From Limiplasma sp048370855 (GTDB lineage: Bacteria > Bacillota > Clostridia > Christensenellales > Aristaeellaceae), in contig DBGEOK010000004.1 of assembly GCA_048370855.1 (NCBI GenBank), forward strand, positions 56,840 to 120,839: DNA of 64,000 bases, written 5' to 3'. A program made the translations under genes and the position numbers. This document shows, piece by piece, positions 8,322 through 17,451 of this stretch. Position 1 is the stretch's first letter, and each line of letters begins with the position of its first letter. Under the pieces are notes generated by a model. It was not told where the DNA came from, searched no databases, and was given only the letters and a program-made list of their open reading frames with translations.

Positions 8322-9422
8322 ATGAAGAAAGCGACCTCGCAGGATGTCGCGGCGTTGGCGGGCGTTTCACAGGCGACCGTGTCGCTCATCTTGAACAACA
8401 GCGACAAGATTTCCTTCAGCAACAAGACGAGGGAACGGGTGCTGGAGGCCGCGCAGCAGCTCGACTATCAGTTGGCCCCGCGCAAGAAGCGGCGGGAGAA
8501 GAAAACGGACGGCCGCATGCTGCTGGTGCTTACGCCTACGCTGACAAATCAGTTTTACATCGAACTGATTCAGGCCGTGGAGGAATACGCCGACACCCTG
8601 CACTACCGGGTCATCGTGTGCAACACGTTTCGCAAGCCGGATTTGGAAAAATACTATCTGGACACGTTCGCCGGCAACTGCGTGGACGGCATCATCTACA
8701 CCTTCCTGCCAAGCTTCCCGCGCCTGGCGGAGCAGGTGAGCGCCACGACGCCCGCGGTTATCATCGGCGAAAAGCGGGACGATCTGGCCATCTGCTCCAT
8801 CGAGCTGAGCAACCTGAACGCGGGGGCGATGCTGGCCGAACACCTGTATCAGCTCGGACACCGCAAGCTGGTGTTTGTTTCCACGCCCTTCAACCAGTTT
8901 ACGCTGGCGCGGGAGCAGCGCCTGGAGGGCATCCGCCGGCAGTTGAAGGCGCACGGCGTGGAAAACGGCCTGGAGGTGCGCGTCGCCGACGAACGGGGCG
9001 AGGCGGACAGCAGGGACGACGGCCTGCCCTATGAATATTCCGTGGGCAGACAGCTCACCGCGGAGCTGCTCGGCGACAAGTGCCCCGCCACGGCCCTGAT
9101 CGGCGTCAACGACATGACCGCACTGGGAATCCTGAACGAGCTGTCCGCGCAAGGGCTGCGCGTACCGCGCGATTTCTCGGTCTGCGGCTTTGACAATATC
9201 TTTTCCGCAAACGTTTCCTCGCCCGCCCTGACCACCATAGACCACCACCTGCGCACGCGCTGCCAGGCGGCCGTGGATATGGTCGTCTCCCACGCCGAGG
9301 CCTCGTCCGTTCCCAAGCAGCATGTCAATAAAATTGAATACACGCCGCAGCTCATCGCGCGGGGCTCCACAGGTCCGGCGCCCGCGCGCCGCCCGGCCCC
9401 CAAGCGCCCTTCGGAATCATAA
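8322..9422 (+). CDS. LacI-family transcriptional regulator
   Basis: Sugar-responsive DNA-binding repressor, 366 residues from the ATG that follows AGAAAGGGG; an in-frame ATG 24 bases earlier lacks a good ribosome site. The helix-turn-helix and hinge are clear at the N-terminus (DVAALAGVSQATVSLILN). A periplasmic-binding-protein-like effector domain follows, with HRKLVFVSTPFNQFTLARE and the ALIGVNDMTALGIL and FSVCGFDNI signatures. It stands between two minus-strand catabolic operons: divergent from the kinase operon, and overlapping the 3' end of the oxidoreductase gene of the other by 6 bases. It is the obvious candidate controller of the surrounding catabolic genes; its ligand is unknown. 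Confidence 0.93.
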   Translation: MKKATSQDVAALAGVSQATVSLILNNSDKISFSNKTRERVLEAAQQLDYQLAPRKKRREKKTDGRMLLVLTPTLTNQFYIELIQAVEEYADTLHYRVIVCNTFRKPDLEKYYLDTFAGNCVDGIIYTFLPSFPRLAEQVSATTPAVIIGEKRDDLAICSIELSNLNAGAMLAEHLYQLGHRKLVFVSTPFNQFTLAREQRLEGIRRQLKAHGVENGLEVRVADERGEADSRDDGLPYEYSVGRQLTAELLGDKCPATALIGVNDMTALGILNELSAQGLRVPRDFSVCGFDNIFSANVSSPALTTIDHHLRTRCQAAVDMVVSHAEASSVPKQHVNKIEYTPQLIARGSTGPAPARRPAPKRPSES

Positions 9423-10586
9423 TCCCGGGTCGCCGCCTTGCCTCCTGTCCGCCACCGCGACCACCTCCCCGCGTTCATAGGACGCAAGCGCCGCCGTAAG
9501 CAGCTCGTGGCTCCCGCGCGCCTCCGCGGGCGTGAAGCATCCAAAATCACACGGCAGGCCGCACAGCTCGCTGAGATAGGCGGCAAACATCTGCAACAGC
9601 GCGTCCGAAAAACCGAATTCAAAAATGGACCCCGTGATGACGGGATACAAGGTCTTCTGTCCCATCACCAGCCTCGCCCACGCCTGCTCTCGCCCCGCCG
9701 GCAGCGTGTAGCGCACGGCGTTGGGATCGTCGGTCGTAAACCTGGCGGACATGTTCAGGCCGTCGATCTCGTATTCCACAGTGTTTGTGCAGCCGGGCGC
9801 CATCCGTTTCATTTCCAGCAGCATAGGAAACTCGTCGCCCGCATCGTTGAGCGTTTCGCAGAGCAGAAGGGCGTTGTCCCACGTCTCGCAGGGCGTCGGG
9901 CGTCCGTTTTCATCCGGGCGCGTCTTGGCGATGTTGGCCAGCAGCGCGCTTACGGTCCGCGGCCGGAAGCCCAGGCGGAATGGTAGGTGCTGCGTATGAA
10001 TGCCCAAATCCCCCATACACCCGTACGCTCCGTTCGCCGCCTTCATGCGCTTCCAGTTGATGGGCTTTTGAAGGTCCAGGTCCGAGGAATGCTTGATGGA
10101 AAACCGCGCCTCGATCACCCGCCCGAACGCCCCCTCGCGGTACCATTTCACTATTTGCTGCGCCGCCGGATAGTATGGGAACTCGCTGGCACAGCGCACA
10201 AAAACGTCCGGCCGTTCCGCCATGGCCGCCTCGATTTCCTCTAAGGCCGCAAGGTCCATGCCAAAGGGCTTTTCGCCCAGCAGATGCTTGCCGGCACGGA
10301 TCACGTCGCTGTATATCCGCGCGTGCAGATGATGGGGAACCGCGCAATAGACGGCCTCCACTTCAGGGTTTGCCAGCAGCTCGTGATAGTCGGTATAAAA
10401 ATACCGCGTATCCGGCGCCCGGCGAAACCACTCCAGATTCGCGGGCGAAAGGTCGCAGGCCGCGACGATGACCGGCCGCGGAATCCGCGCGGCCAGATGC
10501 AGCCAGCGCATCGACGCGCTGGCAAATTCACGTCCCATCAGCCCGCAGCCGATCACGCCAAACCGCACCGATTCTTTTTCGCTCAT
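9417..10586 (-). CDS. Gfo/Idh/MocA-family oxidoreductase (operon A, distal)
   Basis: NAD(P)-dependent dehydrogenase family acting on sugars, inositols and their derivatives. The 389-residue protein begins with a Rossmann motif (FGVIGCGLMGREF) and has the conserved GEKPFGMD, whose Lys sits at the active site, near residue 105. A C-terminal alpha/beta domain follows, with GCMGDLGIHTQHLPF supplying the usual D-x-x-x-H. It is the last gene of a six-gene operon and overlaps the aminotransferase gene before it by 4 bases (ATGA). That translational coupling suggests dehydrogenase and aminotransferase work in sequence, making or using a keto sugar. Confidence 0.9.
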   Translation of the reverse strand: MSEKESVRFGVIGCGLMGREFASASMRWLHLAARIPRPVIVAACDLSPANLEWFRRAPDTRYFYTDYHELLANPEVEAVYCAVPHHLHARIYSDVIRAGKHLLGEKPFGMDLAALEEIEAAMAERPDVFVRCASEFPYYPAAQQIVKWYREGAFGRVIEARFSIKHSSDLDLQKPINWKRMKAANGAYGCMGDLGIHTQHLPFRLGFRPRTVSALLANIAKTRPDENGRPTPCETWDNALLLCETLNDAGDEFPMLLEMKRMAPGCTNTVEYEIDGLNMSARFTTDDPNAVRYTLPAGREQAWARLVMGQKTLYPVITGSIFEFGFSDALLQMFAAYLSELCGLPCDFGCFTPAEARGSHELLTAALASYERGEVVAVADRRQGGDPGL

Positions 10587-12139
10587 ACCCGCGCCTCCTT
10601 CGCCGCCGTCTCCGCCAGCGCCCGATCAAACAGATCCGCCAGCCGGTCTGCCATTTCCTCCGTTACAATCAGCGGCAGCTTGGTCAGCGCAACGGGCGGG
10701 CAATCAGGCTTATAGGTCTGCGCGCTGACGTCCACGCACCGTTCCCGGTTCATGCGCGAGCAGAAGTCCACGGCGGCCTCCACATGCGTAAAGCAAAGCG
10801 CCGTCATATGCGCGTCGCCCTCCACGCCCGTTAAAACCGAAGGGTATTTTTTGGCAAGCGTCTCCACTTTTTCATGATAATAGCGTCCCGTCCGGCTGAT
10901 GTGCCCGCCGTTTTGCGCGATAAATTCCATTGTAATGAGGTAAGCCAGGCTCGCCAGCTCCTCCTGGCCGTTGGTCACCAGCGCGCCGAACTGGCTCAGG
11001 CTGTCAAAGGCGGCGCTGGCCAGCACCTTGCTGGCCGGATAGGTTCCGCCCGGAAAGCCCTTTCCCACGGTCACAAAGTCCGGCGTCAGACCATACCGGC
11101 GGAACAGGAACAGCCCGTCATACCAGGCGCAGGACTGAATTTCGTCGCACAGGACAGGCGTATCGGTCTCACGGCAGATCGCGTAGGCAGCGCGCAGGTA
11201 CTCCTTAGACAGCCGGATGCCGCCGTAGTTCATCAGGACGAGCTCGTGGCAAAAGCCCGCCGTTTTATACTTGCCCTCGTTGCAGCGGCGCACGATGGCC
11301 TCAAACGCCTTCGCGTCGTTGATCGGCGCGGGAACCACCTTGTACAGCCCTCCCGCCTCCGCCGCGTCCGTAAAGGCGGGCCACAGCCCCCGAAGCGTCT
11401 GCGCAAGCACCGTGGTGCCATGATAGTTTCCCGTCGGGCCGCCCGCGTTGTCCGCCATAACGATAAAGACCGGCACGCGCCCGGCATATTGCGCCGGAGA
11501 GCCGTCCAATGTAAAAAACCGGGAGAGCATCATCTTCAGCGCGGCTTCCACGGCGAGGGAGCCGGTTTCCAGGTTGATAACGGTATTGAGCACGCCGGGC
11601 CTCCGTTCGGAGAGAACCTCCTCCATGGCCGGGTCCGCCGGGTCCAGGCCGTTGGCGGCGGCGATCAGGCGGCGCTCCAGCGTGCGTGTGATATAGCCGC
11701 GCGTGTTGTTGTGCGTCGCGTTGGGAATGCCCAGGCGTCTGGCGTTGTCCAGCAGCGCGTAGCCCGGGAAGCCGTGCCCCAGCGGAATTTGGTAATGCTC
11801 GCTCTTGCCCGTAAAGTATAGGCGGCCGTCCTCGCCCAGGCGGAACGCCCCCAAGCCGCCCAAGGGCGCGGCCTCGCTGCGTTGGGCGGCCCGGTAGGAA
11901 TGGGTGGGCGCGCCGTCCTCATGGCTGTCAAACGCCGGGGCCAGCCGCCGCCCCACCTGGGCCATCAGCTCCTCCTGCCTCCGGGCAAAGCCGGCGGGGT
12001 AGAAGTCCACCTTTTCATCCGCGACGGCGCGAAGCCGCGCCTCGTCCTCTCCCGTCAGCGCGGCGCGCGCGCGGCAAACCGCCGCGGTATACTTTTCCCC
12101 AAGAAGGTCGGTCAGCGAGCGCCGGATATTTTGAATCAT
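10583..12139 (-). CDS. Class III pyridoxal-phosphate aminotransferase
   Basis: Fold type I aminotransferase of the ornithine/GABA/glutamate-semialdehyde group. At 518 residues it is longer than the usual 430-460, the excess being about 70 residues before the catalytic fold. LCDEIQSC gives the conserved Asp that holds the cofactor ring, and DFVTVGKGFPGG contains the probable Schiff-base Lys (about residue 360). An aminotransferase of this class is unusual beside an isomerase, a kinase and an aldolase for sugar breakdown. It may remove an amino group from an amino sugar or amino cyclitol. That is inference; family alone does not fix the substrate. Confidence 0.88.
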   Translation of the reverse strand: MIQNIRRSLTDLLGEKYTAAVCRARAALTGEDEARLRAVADEKVDFYPAGFARRQEELMAQVGRRLAPAFDSHEDGAPTHSYRAAQRSEAAPLGGLGAFRLGEDGRLYFTGKSEHYQIPLGHGFPGYALLDNARRLGIPNATHNNTRGYITRTLERRLIAAANGLDPADPAMEEVLSERRPGVLNTVINLETGSLAVEAALKMMLSRFFTLDGSPAQYAGRVPVFIVMADNAGGPTGNYHGTTVLAQTLRGLWPAFTDAAEAGGLYKVVPAPINDAKAFEAIVRRCNEGKYKTAGFCHELVLMNYGGIRLSKEYLRAAYAICRETDTPVLCDEIQSCAWYDGLFLFRRYGLTPDFVTVGKGFPGGTYPASKVLASAAFDSLSQFGALVTNGQEELASLAYLITMEFIAQNGGHISRTGRYYHEKVETLAKKYPSVLTGVEGDAHMTALCFTHVEAAVDFCSRMNRERCVDVSAQTYKPDCPPVALTKLPLIVTEEMADRLADLFDRALAETAAKEARV

Positions 12140-12169
12140 AGGCTTCTCCTTTTTCCTGCTTCAAGCAAT

Positions 12170-13573
12170 TCAGACGGCGATAAACTCGATGCCCGCCAAG
12201 CGGCACCACAGGCGAACGCGCGCCTCGTTCACGCCCAGCACGACGGCCTCGTGGTGGCCGCCGCCCAGCTCCAGCCAGGACGTAACGCAGGAGCGAACGC
12301 CGCTTTCGGGGCGGAAGAACAGGTAGGGCATATCGCATTTGCGAAGGCCGTGCTCGTCCAGCACCTCGCCCGGCGCGTAAATCAGGCGGAACCGGTCGCC
12401 GCCGATATGCGCGAGGCTCGTCACCCCCGCCGGCCCCGGCCTGGGCGTAAACACGGGCGTCGGCGGGTTGGAAAGCCCGCCCTCGTTAAACACACGGTCC
12501 ATCAGAAACGGCTTGCGGTCCTCCCGGCAGGTCGCCCAGTTGCCCTCGCCCGCATGGCACAGCAGGATCGCCTCGCGCTTTAAATCCATCATGTACATCT
12601 CGCTGAAGTTGGCCTGCCCGCACAGGCGCGCCATAGCCGCCACGAGCATGGCCGTTGTCGCGTCGCCTTCCGCCGCGTAGCCAAAGCCCTCCGCCATCAG
12701 GTTGGAGGCGGCCAGGAACGGCAGTTGCGTAAAGCGGCCGTCCGCGCCAAATTCTTCAAAATGCATGGTATACCCGTCGTAGCCGTTTTCCGTTAAATAC
12801 CGCCTGATGCCCAGGTACATGCGCACGGCCTCGGCGTGGCTTTCGGGCGGGAGCTTCTCGTCAACGTCGAAAATGGTGCGTTCATAAGCCACGCGCCCGG
12901 CAATTTCCTCGGGCCGCACCGCGTCGCAGAAGCGGCGGACCGTCCCGATGGAATCATACGCAAACTCCGGCCCCAGGCAGCGGTATACGGCCATATCGTC
13001 GGTAATTACGTCGCCCATGCCCTTTAGCTTGCCGATGATGCCGATGCGCATGCGGCCCATTGCCGCAAGCGTGGCCGCCGCCTCGCCGAAATCCCTGACG
13101 AACGCCTCCAGCTCCCCGCCATGGCGGCTGCCGGCAAAATAGGCGCAGCGGATACCCGCCCGCATCAGGCAGTTCGCGCTGTCCTGAGAGCCGTGGATGC
13201 CTTGGTTCACGGTCAGGTCCAGCTCCTCAAAATCATCCTCCGCGCTCTCGTCGGGCTGCACCAGCGCCAGCGCCAGCGGCAGATGGTTGCGCTGCATGGC
13301 GTGTACCAGGGCTTGGCCGGGAGCATAGCTGAGCAGCAGGATCAGGATGCCGTCCAGGCCCTCCGCGTTGTACTGCGCCGTCAGGGCCTCGACGTCGGCC
13401 CGGTTGAGCGCCACGCGCGGAAACGTCCATTCCGCCGCGTCCGCCAGGGAAGCAATCACCTCCTGCGCGTAGCGCCGCTGCCGCTCCGTAATGCCCGGAA
13501 ACAGCGGCTCGTAGCCCTCCAGCATCAGCGCCAGAAGACCCAGCCTTGGCTTTCGATTGGTTTTCATCTGCAT
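12170..13573 (-). CDS. L-arabinose/L-fucose isomerase-like protein
   Basis: Mn-dependent aldose-ketose isomerase family. The 467-residue protein resembles the AraA branch: VNQGIHGSQDSANCL followed by a Gly-rich turn, and the metal/active-site region GYAAEGDATTAMLVAAM (AraA has AEGD at this place). Identity is not strong enough to say arabinose. A GGAGG site serves either the ATG used here or a second ATG 6 bases on. The kinase gene lies just upstream and the aminotransferase gene downstream, so it probably converts the imported or trimmed aldose to a ketose that the kinase phosphorylates. Confidence 0.82.
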   Translation of the reverse strand: MQMKTNRKPRLGLLALMLEGYEPLFPGITERQRRYAQEVIASLADAAEWTFPRVALNRADVEALTAQYNAEGLDGILILLLSYAPGQALVHAMQRNHLPLALALVQPDESAEDDFEELDLTVNQGIHGSQDSANCLMRAGIRCAYFAGSRHGGELEAFVRDFGEAAATLAAMGRMRIGIIGKLKGMGDVITDDMAVYRCLGPEFAYDSIGTVRRFCDAVRPEEIAGRVAYERTIFDVDEKLPPESHAEAVRMYLGIRRYLTENGYDGYTMHFEEFGADGRFTQLPFLAASNLMAEGFGYAAEGDATTAMLVAAMARLCGQANFSEMYMMDLKREAILLCHAGEGNWATCREDRKPFLMDRVFNEGGLSNPPTPVFTPRPGPAGVTSLAHIGGDRFRLIYAPGEVLDEHGLRKCDMPYLFFRPESGVRSCVTSWLELGGGHHEAVVLGVNEARVRLWCRLAGIEFIAV

Positions 13574-13590
13574 TTACCCTCCTTCTGCGT

Positions 13591-15102
13591 TCAGGGCCCA
13601 TACAGCGGCTTCACCGCGCGATACAGCCTATGGGACAGCTCGCGCGCCTCCCGGTAGGCGTCGAAGGCTTCCGGGTCGGGCCGGTACACGGTTTCCCCGC
13701 GCCGGACGGGATACGCGCCCGGCTCGATGAGGCCCGCTCCCCAGCCCGCCAGCAGCGCCGCGCCCATGGCGGCGGCCTCGCCGCACGCGGGCACGCGCAG
13801 CTCCCGACCGCTGGCATCCGCCTTGATTTGCTGCCACAGCGGGCTTCGCGCGCCGCCGCCAAGCGAGCTGACCGTTTCCACCAGGCAGCCAAGCCCGTCG
13901 AGCATTTCCAAAAAGTCCGTTAGCATAAACGCCACGGCCTCCATCACGCTGCGCGCAAACTCCGCCCGCGTGGCGGACAGCCGCGCGCCAAAGAATGCCG
14001 CGCGCGCCTGGGGGCAGGCGTCCGGGTCCACGCACCCGCACAGAAAGGGCAAAAACACAAGCCCTCCCGAGCCGCGAGGCGCTCGCGCGGCCAGCGCGTC
14101 CAGCGCCGCGTATCCCGCGCCGCCCGGCGGCAGGTCCTTGCAAAATTCATCCCGGAACCATTTCAGCGCCATGCCCGCCGTATTGCCGATGGGCAAATAG
14201 AGAAAGCGTCCCTTCAGAGCGTGCCGGTAAACGGTTACCCGATGACCCTGAGCAATCGCGGGCGTCTCCGTGCAAGCCGTAACGACCAGCGCGGTGCCCG
14301 TGGTTTCGGTTACCGCGCCGGGGCGGGCCCCGCCCACGGCAAGGGCCGCGGCGGTTTGATCCATCGCGCCGGCCACCACGGGGATTCCCGGCGGCAAACC
14401 CAGCTCGCGCGCCGCCTCCGGCAGCAGCGGGCCCACGGGCGCGCCGCACTCCGCCAGCTCCGGCAGCCGTTCCGGCTTCACGCCCACGGCCTCCAGCGCC
14501 TCGGGCCACAGCGCGTCGCGCCGGAGGCTGAACCAGCCGGTCGAGGTTTGCAGCGCCTTCTCGCTCACGCGCCGGCCCGTCAGCCGGAACAGCAGGTAAT
14601 CCTCCAAAAGCATGAACTGGCGCGCGCGTTTAAATATTTCCGGCTCGTTTTTCCGCATCCACGCCAGCTTTGCCAACGGCAGCGCGCCCGTTATCTCAGG
14701 CAGGCCCGTCTCGCGGTAAAACGCGTCCGCCGGCAAAACGCCGCTCAGCGCTTCCGCCTCGGCCTCGGCGCGCCCGTCCAGCCAAACCAGGAACGGCCGC
14801 AAGGGCCGTCCCGCCGCGTCCACAGGCGCCAGCGTCTCTCCCTGGGTGGTGATGCCGACGGCGGCGACGCGCGCACCGGGCACAGCCGCCATGGCTTGCG
14901 CGAGACTGTCCCGAATCGCGGACAGATATTGCTCGCCCTCCGCCTCCACGCGGTTCCCGCGGGTGTGGAGGGTATATTCCCGCAAGCCGCATGCCAGCAG
15001 GTCCAGCGAGGGCGAAAACAAGCACGCCTTTACCGCGGTCGTGCCCACGTCAAGCGCCGCGATGCACGCGCCCTCAGCCGGGGAGCGGTAGAAATTCTTC
15101 AT
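13591..15102 (-). CDS. FGGY-family carbohydrate kinase (xylulokinase-like)
   Basis: ATP-dependent kinase acting on ketoses or polyols. The 503-residue protein has the phosphate-1 loop ALDVGTTAVKACLF near the N-terminus, VWLDGRAEAEA, VVAGAMDQTAAALAVGG and the adenosine-site SSLGGGARSPLWQQIKAD, all typical of the fold. Length is normal. It lies between the AraA-like isomerase gene and a class II aldolase gene (4-base gap), an arrangement that implies an isomerase, kinase, aldolase sequence of steps. The exact sugar is unknown. Confidence 0.9.
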   Translation of the reverse strand: MKNFYRSPAEGACIAALDVGTTAVKACLFSPSLDLLACGLREYTLHTRGNRVEAEGEQYLSAIRDSLAQAMAAVPGARVAAVGITTQGETLAPVDAAGRPLRPFLVWLDGRAEAEAEALSGVLPADAFYRETGLPEITGALPLAKLAWMRKNEPEIFKRARQFMLLEDYLLFRLTGRRVSEKALQTSTGWFSLRRDALWPEALEAVGVKPERLPELAECGAPVGPLLPEAARELGLPPGIPVVAGAMDQTAAALAVGGARPGAVTETTGTALVVTACTETPAIAQGHRVTVYRHALKGRFLYLPIGNTAGMALKWFRDEFCKDLPPGGAGYAALDALAARAPRGSGGLVFLPFLCGCVDPDACPQARAAFFGARLSATRAEFARSVMEAVAFMLTDFLEMLDGLGCLVETVSSLGGGARSPLWQQIKADASGRELRVPACGEAAAMGAALLAGWGAGLIEPGAYPVRRGETVYRPDPEAFDAYREARELSHRLYRAVKPLYGP

Positions 15103-15105
15103 CGG

Positions 15106-15945
15106 CTATGCCTTTCCCACGCTGCCAAACACGCGCATATGGCGCATCGTTTCCCGCTTGACGGCCTCGGTCACATAGGGCATCAGCTCAAAGGCTCCCG
15201 TATCCTCCGTAAAGCGCTCCCGCGCCGCGCGCGCCGCCGCAAGGTTGTTATGCGTAAAAATATTGATTTTAGATATACCGCCCTCCACACAGGCCCGAAA
15301 ATCCTCGTCGCTCAGGCCGCTGCCGCCGTGCAGCACCAGCGGAACCTCGCATGCGGCCGCGATGCTTCGCAGGCAGTCCAGCCGGAGCGCGGGCTTTTCC
15401 ACGTATACGCCGTGCGCGGTGCCGACGGCCACCGCCAGAGCGTCGCAGCCGCATTCGCCGGCAAAGCGCCGCGCGTCCTCCGGGCGGGTGACGACGGTTT
15501 TGGCAACGGCCTCCTCCGCCGAACCGTTCGATCCGACATGCCCGATTTCCGCCTCCAGAGAGCAGCCCGCCGCGTGCGCCTTCCGGGCCATCCCGCTCGT
15601 GCGCCGCACGTTTTCCTCAAAGGGCAGCATGCTGCAGTCGTACATGACGGAGGTAAAGCCCAGCCGGATCGCCTCCTCCACCAGCTCCGGGGTAAACCCG
15701 TGGTCGAAGTGCAGCGCCACAGGCACGCGGGCGCTGCGGGCCATGCCCAGCATCATACCGGCATACTCGCTCAGCGTCGCGCCCGGCAGCAGGCTCTCGG
15801 CCGGGCCGATGATCACGGGTGAACGCAGTTCTTCAGCGGCGGCCAGAATCCCCTTGGTCATTTCCAGCGTTACGCAGTTGAAAAGCCCTACCGCGTACTT
15901 TTCTTTCCGCGTATCCGCCAGGATGGTCCGCAGATTGACCAGCAT
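15106..15945 (-). CDS. Class II fructose/tagatose-bisphosphate-type aldolase
   Basis: Zn-dependent aldolase that splits ketose 1,6-bisphosphates or ketose 1-phosphates to dihydroxyacetone phosphate and an aldehyde. The start at 15945 follows GAGGAAGG; the frame is open for 8 more codons upstream without a site. The 279-residue protein shows VALHFDHGFT (Zn His and catalytic Asp), EAEIGHVGS, HGGSGLSDEDF and KINIFTHNN, which match the Fba/GatY/KbaY group. Placed after the FGGY kinase, it probably cleaves the phosphorylated ketose made by that enzyme. Confidence 0.9.
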   Translation of the reverse strand: MLVNLRTILADTRKEKYAVGLFNCVTLEMTKGILAAAEELRSPVIIGPAESLLPGATLSEYAGMMLGMARSARVPVALHFDHGFTPELVEEAIRLGFTSVMYDCSMLPFEENVRRTSGMARKAHAAGCSLEAEIGHVGSNGSAEEAVAKTVVTRPEDARRFAGECGCDALAVAVGTAHGVYVEKPALRLDCLRSIAAACEVPLVLHGGSGLSDEDFRACVEGGISKINIFTHNNLAAARAARERFTEDTGAFELMPYVTEAVKRETMRHMRVFGSVGKA

Positions 15946-16002
15946 CGTACCTTCCTCTCCCTTGTGCATGAATTTTTTCTAGGCGGACGGCTTGCGCCCG
16001 GT

Positions 16003-17145
16003 TTAATACGAAATAGGCAAAAAGCATCCCTTCGCGTCCGCTTCCCTCGCGGCCAGGCAGCTAGCCGCGCTGACAAGCCCGGCCGTCAGGTCGGATTGCG
16101 CGTCCTCTCCGTTTAGCACGCGCAGAAAATCGAGCGCCAGGCCCTCGTCGCCGCCGAAATGCATGCCGGCGGCAGGGCTGAAACGATGCGTGACGGTCTG
16201 CGCCGTCCGGTAGCGGTCCTCCCGGATCTCGCCCGTGTAAAAGTCAAACTCCGCGCTTCCCTCGGTTCCGATCAGCCTGGCGCCGCGTCGCCCGGCCCCC
16301 TTTTTAACGGTGAAGTTCTGATTATAGCTGAGCAGCATGCCGCTCTCCGTGGTAAAAATGGCGCTGGCCGCGTCCTCGTTGCCCGTATCGACGGCAAAGC
16401 AGCAGGCTTCGCCTTGCACGTCCTCCTTCAGCAAGCGCCCAACCACATAGCTGCTTTCCGGGCAGGAGCGGTATTCCCGGCATTGCGGACACCGCAGCCC
16501 CGCCGCGCGGTCGCCCCGGAAATAAAGCTTCGCCGTTTTGGCGCACACGGAAACCGGCCGCTCGCCCGTCAAAAAATGGAGATAATCGATATCATGCGTC
16601 GCCTTCTGCATGAATAAGCCGCCCGTTTCAGACGGATCGCGGTACCAACTGTGGTAATACACGCTGCCGTAGGGCACGTTGTTCACGGCCTGAACCATGG
16701 TCAACCGGCCCAGAAGGCCGCTGTCTACCAACCGCTTCATTTCCAGCACGATGGGCGTAAGCCGAAGCGGAAAAGACACGACCACGCGCTTTTCCTTCCC
16801 TCTGCCGGCCTCCCGCAGCGCCTCGTACTGCTCGCGGGAGACGCAGACGGGCTTTTCAAGAAACAGCGGCAGCCCCCGCTCCAGCACCCGGCAGGCATAG
16901 GGCGTATGCATGGAACACCGCGTGCCGATCAAAACGCCGTCGAGCGACTCTTCCCGCAGCATCTCTTCCGCGTCCGCGTAAAACCGCGCGCCCGCAAAGT
17001 AGGGATCGCCGTCCAGGCCCGGCGCGATATCCCGATACCGGGGATCCGCGACCGCCGCCACCCGGATATCCGCCTCCAGCGCCCGGAACGATTTCATCAT
17101 CGTCTCCGAGCGCAGTCCATAGCCAATGATGCCGATATGCTTCAT
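16003..17145 (-). CDS. Gfo/Idh/MocA-family oxidoreductase (operon A, first gene)
   Basis: Second NAD(P)-dependent sugar dehydrogenase-like protein of the locus, 380 residues from the ATG after GGAGAGG. HIGIIGYGLRSETM begins the nucleotide fold and FLEKPVCVS holds the active-site Lys. An unusual feature for the family is an insertion with four cysteines, LRCPQCREYRSC, and more downstream (EACCF), which could bind a metal. It is first in the six-gene operon and starts about 300 bases from the divergent ABC importer gene, so both may be controlled from one shared region. Confidence 0.88.
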   Translation of the reverse strand: MKHIGIIGYGLRSETMMKSFRALEADIRVAAVADPRYRDIAPGLDGDPYFAGARFYADAEEMLREESLDGVLIGTRCSMHTPYACRVLERGLPLFLEKPVCVSREQYEALREAGRGKEKRVVVSFPLRLTPIVLEMKRLVDSGLLGRLTMVQAVNNVPYGSVYYHSWYRDPSETGGLFMQKATHDIDYLHFLTGERPVSVCAKTAKLYFRGDRAAGLRCPQCREYRSCPESSYVVGRLLKEDVQGEACCFAVDTGNEDAASAIFTTESGMLLSYNQNFTVKKGAGRRGARLIGTEGSAEFDFYTGEIREDRYRTAQTVTHRFSPAAGMHFGGDEGLALDFLRVLNGEDAQSDLTAGLVSAASCLAAREADAKGCFLPISY

Positions 17146-17226
17146 CCTGTCCGCCTCTCCTTCGCGCTTTGGTTTTCCCCTCGGTTTTGGCAACGATTTT
17201 CCATTTTTCCGCTAATATTCCCTGCA

Positions 17227-17250
17227 TTTATTAGTTATGTTTATTAGTTA
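17227..17250. promoter_or_regulatory. Tandem TTTATTAGTTA sites
   Basis: Two exact copies of TTTATTAGTTA with a 13-base period, 82 bases from the start of operon A. The same core occurs in the kinase-operon promoter at 8133 and, reversed, at 17419. Probable binding sites of one regulator. Confidence 0.5.
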
Positions 17251-17281
17251 AATATTTTGCACGCCAAACGCAAATACAGGC

Positions 17282-17310
17282 TTGACATCGTCTGGAAATG
17301 CTGATATAGT
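17282..17310 (+). promoter_or_regulatory. Promoter of the ABC importer operon
   Basis: Perfect TTGACA, 17-base spacer, TATAGT. It gives a leader of about 135 bases before the first permease gene, containing a small hairpin and an A+T-rich block. Confidence 0.7.
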
Positions 17311-17407
17311 TTAGCTGAATAAGTGATCGCAAAGCTATTGTGCCATAAGAACCCCCTAAAGTCAAGTCCATTCATCAGTCTCTTTTCTGATGAAACGGAG
17401 AATTAAA

Positions 17408-17432
17408 TTTATTTATTATTACTAATATTTTT
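17408..17432. promoter_or_regulatory. Third A+T-rich site before the importer operon
   Basis: TTTATTATTACTAATATTT contains TATTAGTAA on the reverse strand, the same core as the sites at 8133 and 17227. It lies directly before the GAGGAG ribosome site of the first permease gene. Confidence 0.4.
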
Positions 17433-17451
17433 TGAAAGCGAGGAGCGCCCC

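Larger units (their letters stand above)
17146..17451. other. Divergent control region of operon A and the ABC importer operon
   Basis: About 300 bases between the two divergent operons. It is clearly richer in A+T than the flanking genes. It holds tandem TTTATTAGTTA motifs, a consensus promoter for the importer, an 8-bp perfect hairpin in the importer leader (TTCATCAG/CTGATGAA, 17371-17394) and a further motif copy just before the importer ribosome site. I could not assign one clear -35/-10 pair for the minus-strand operon; TAATAA boxes lie inside the tandem motif. Confidence 0.55.
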
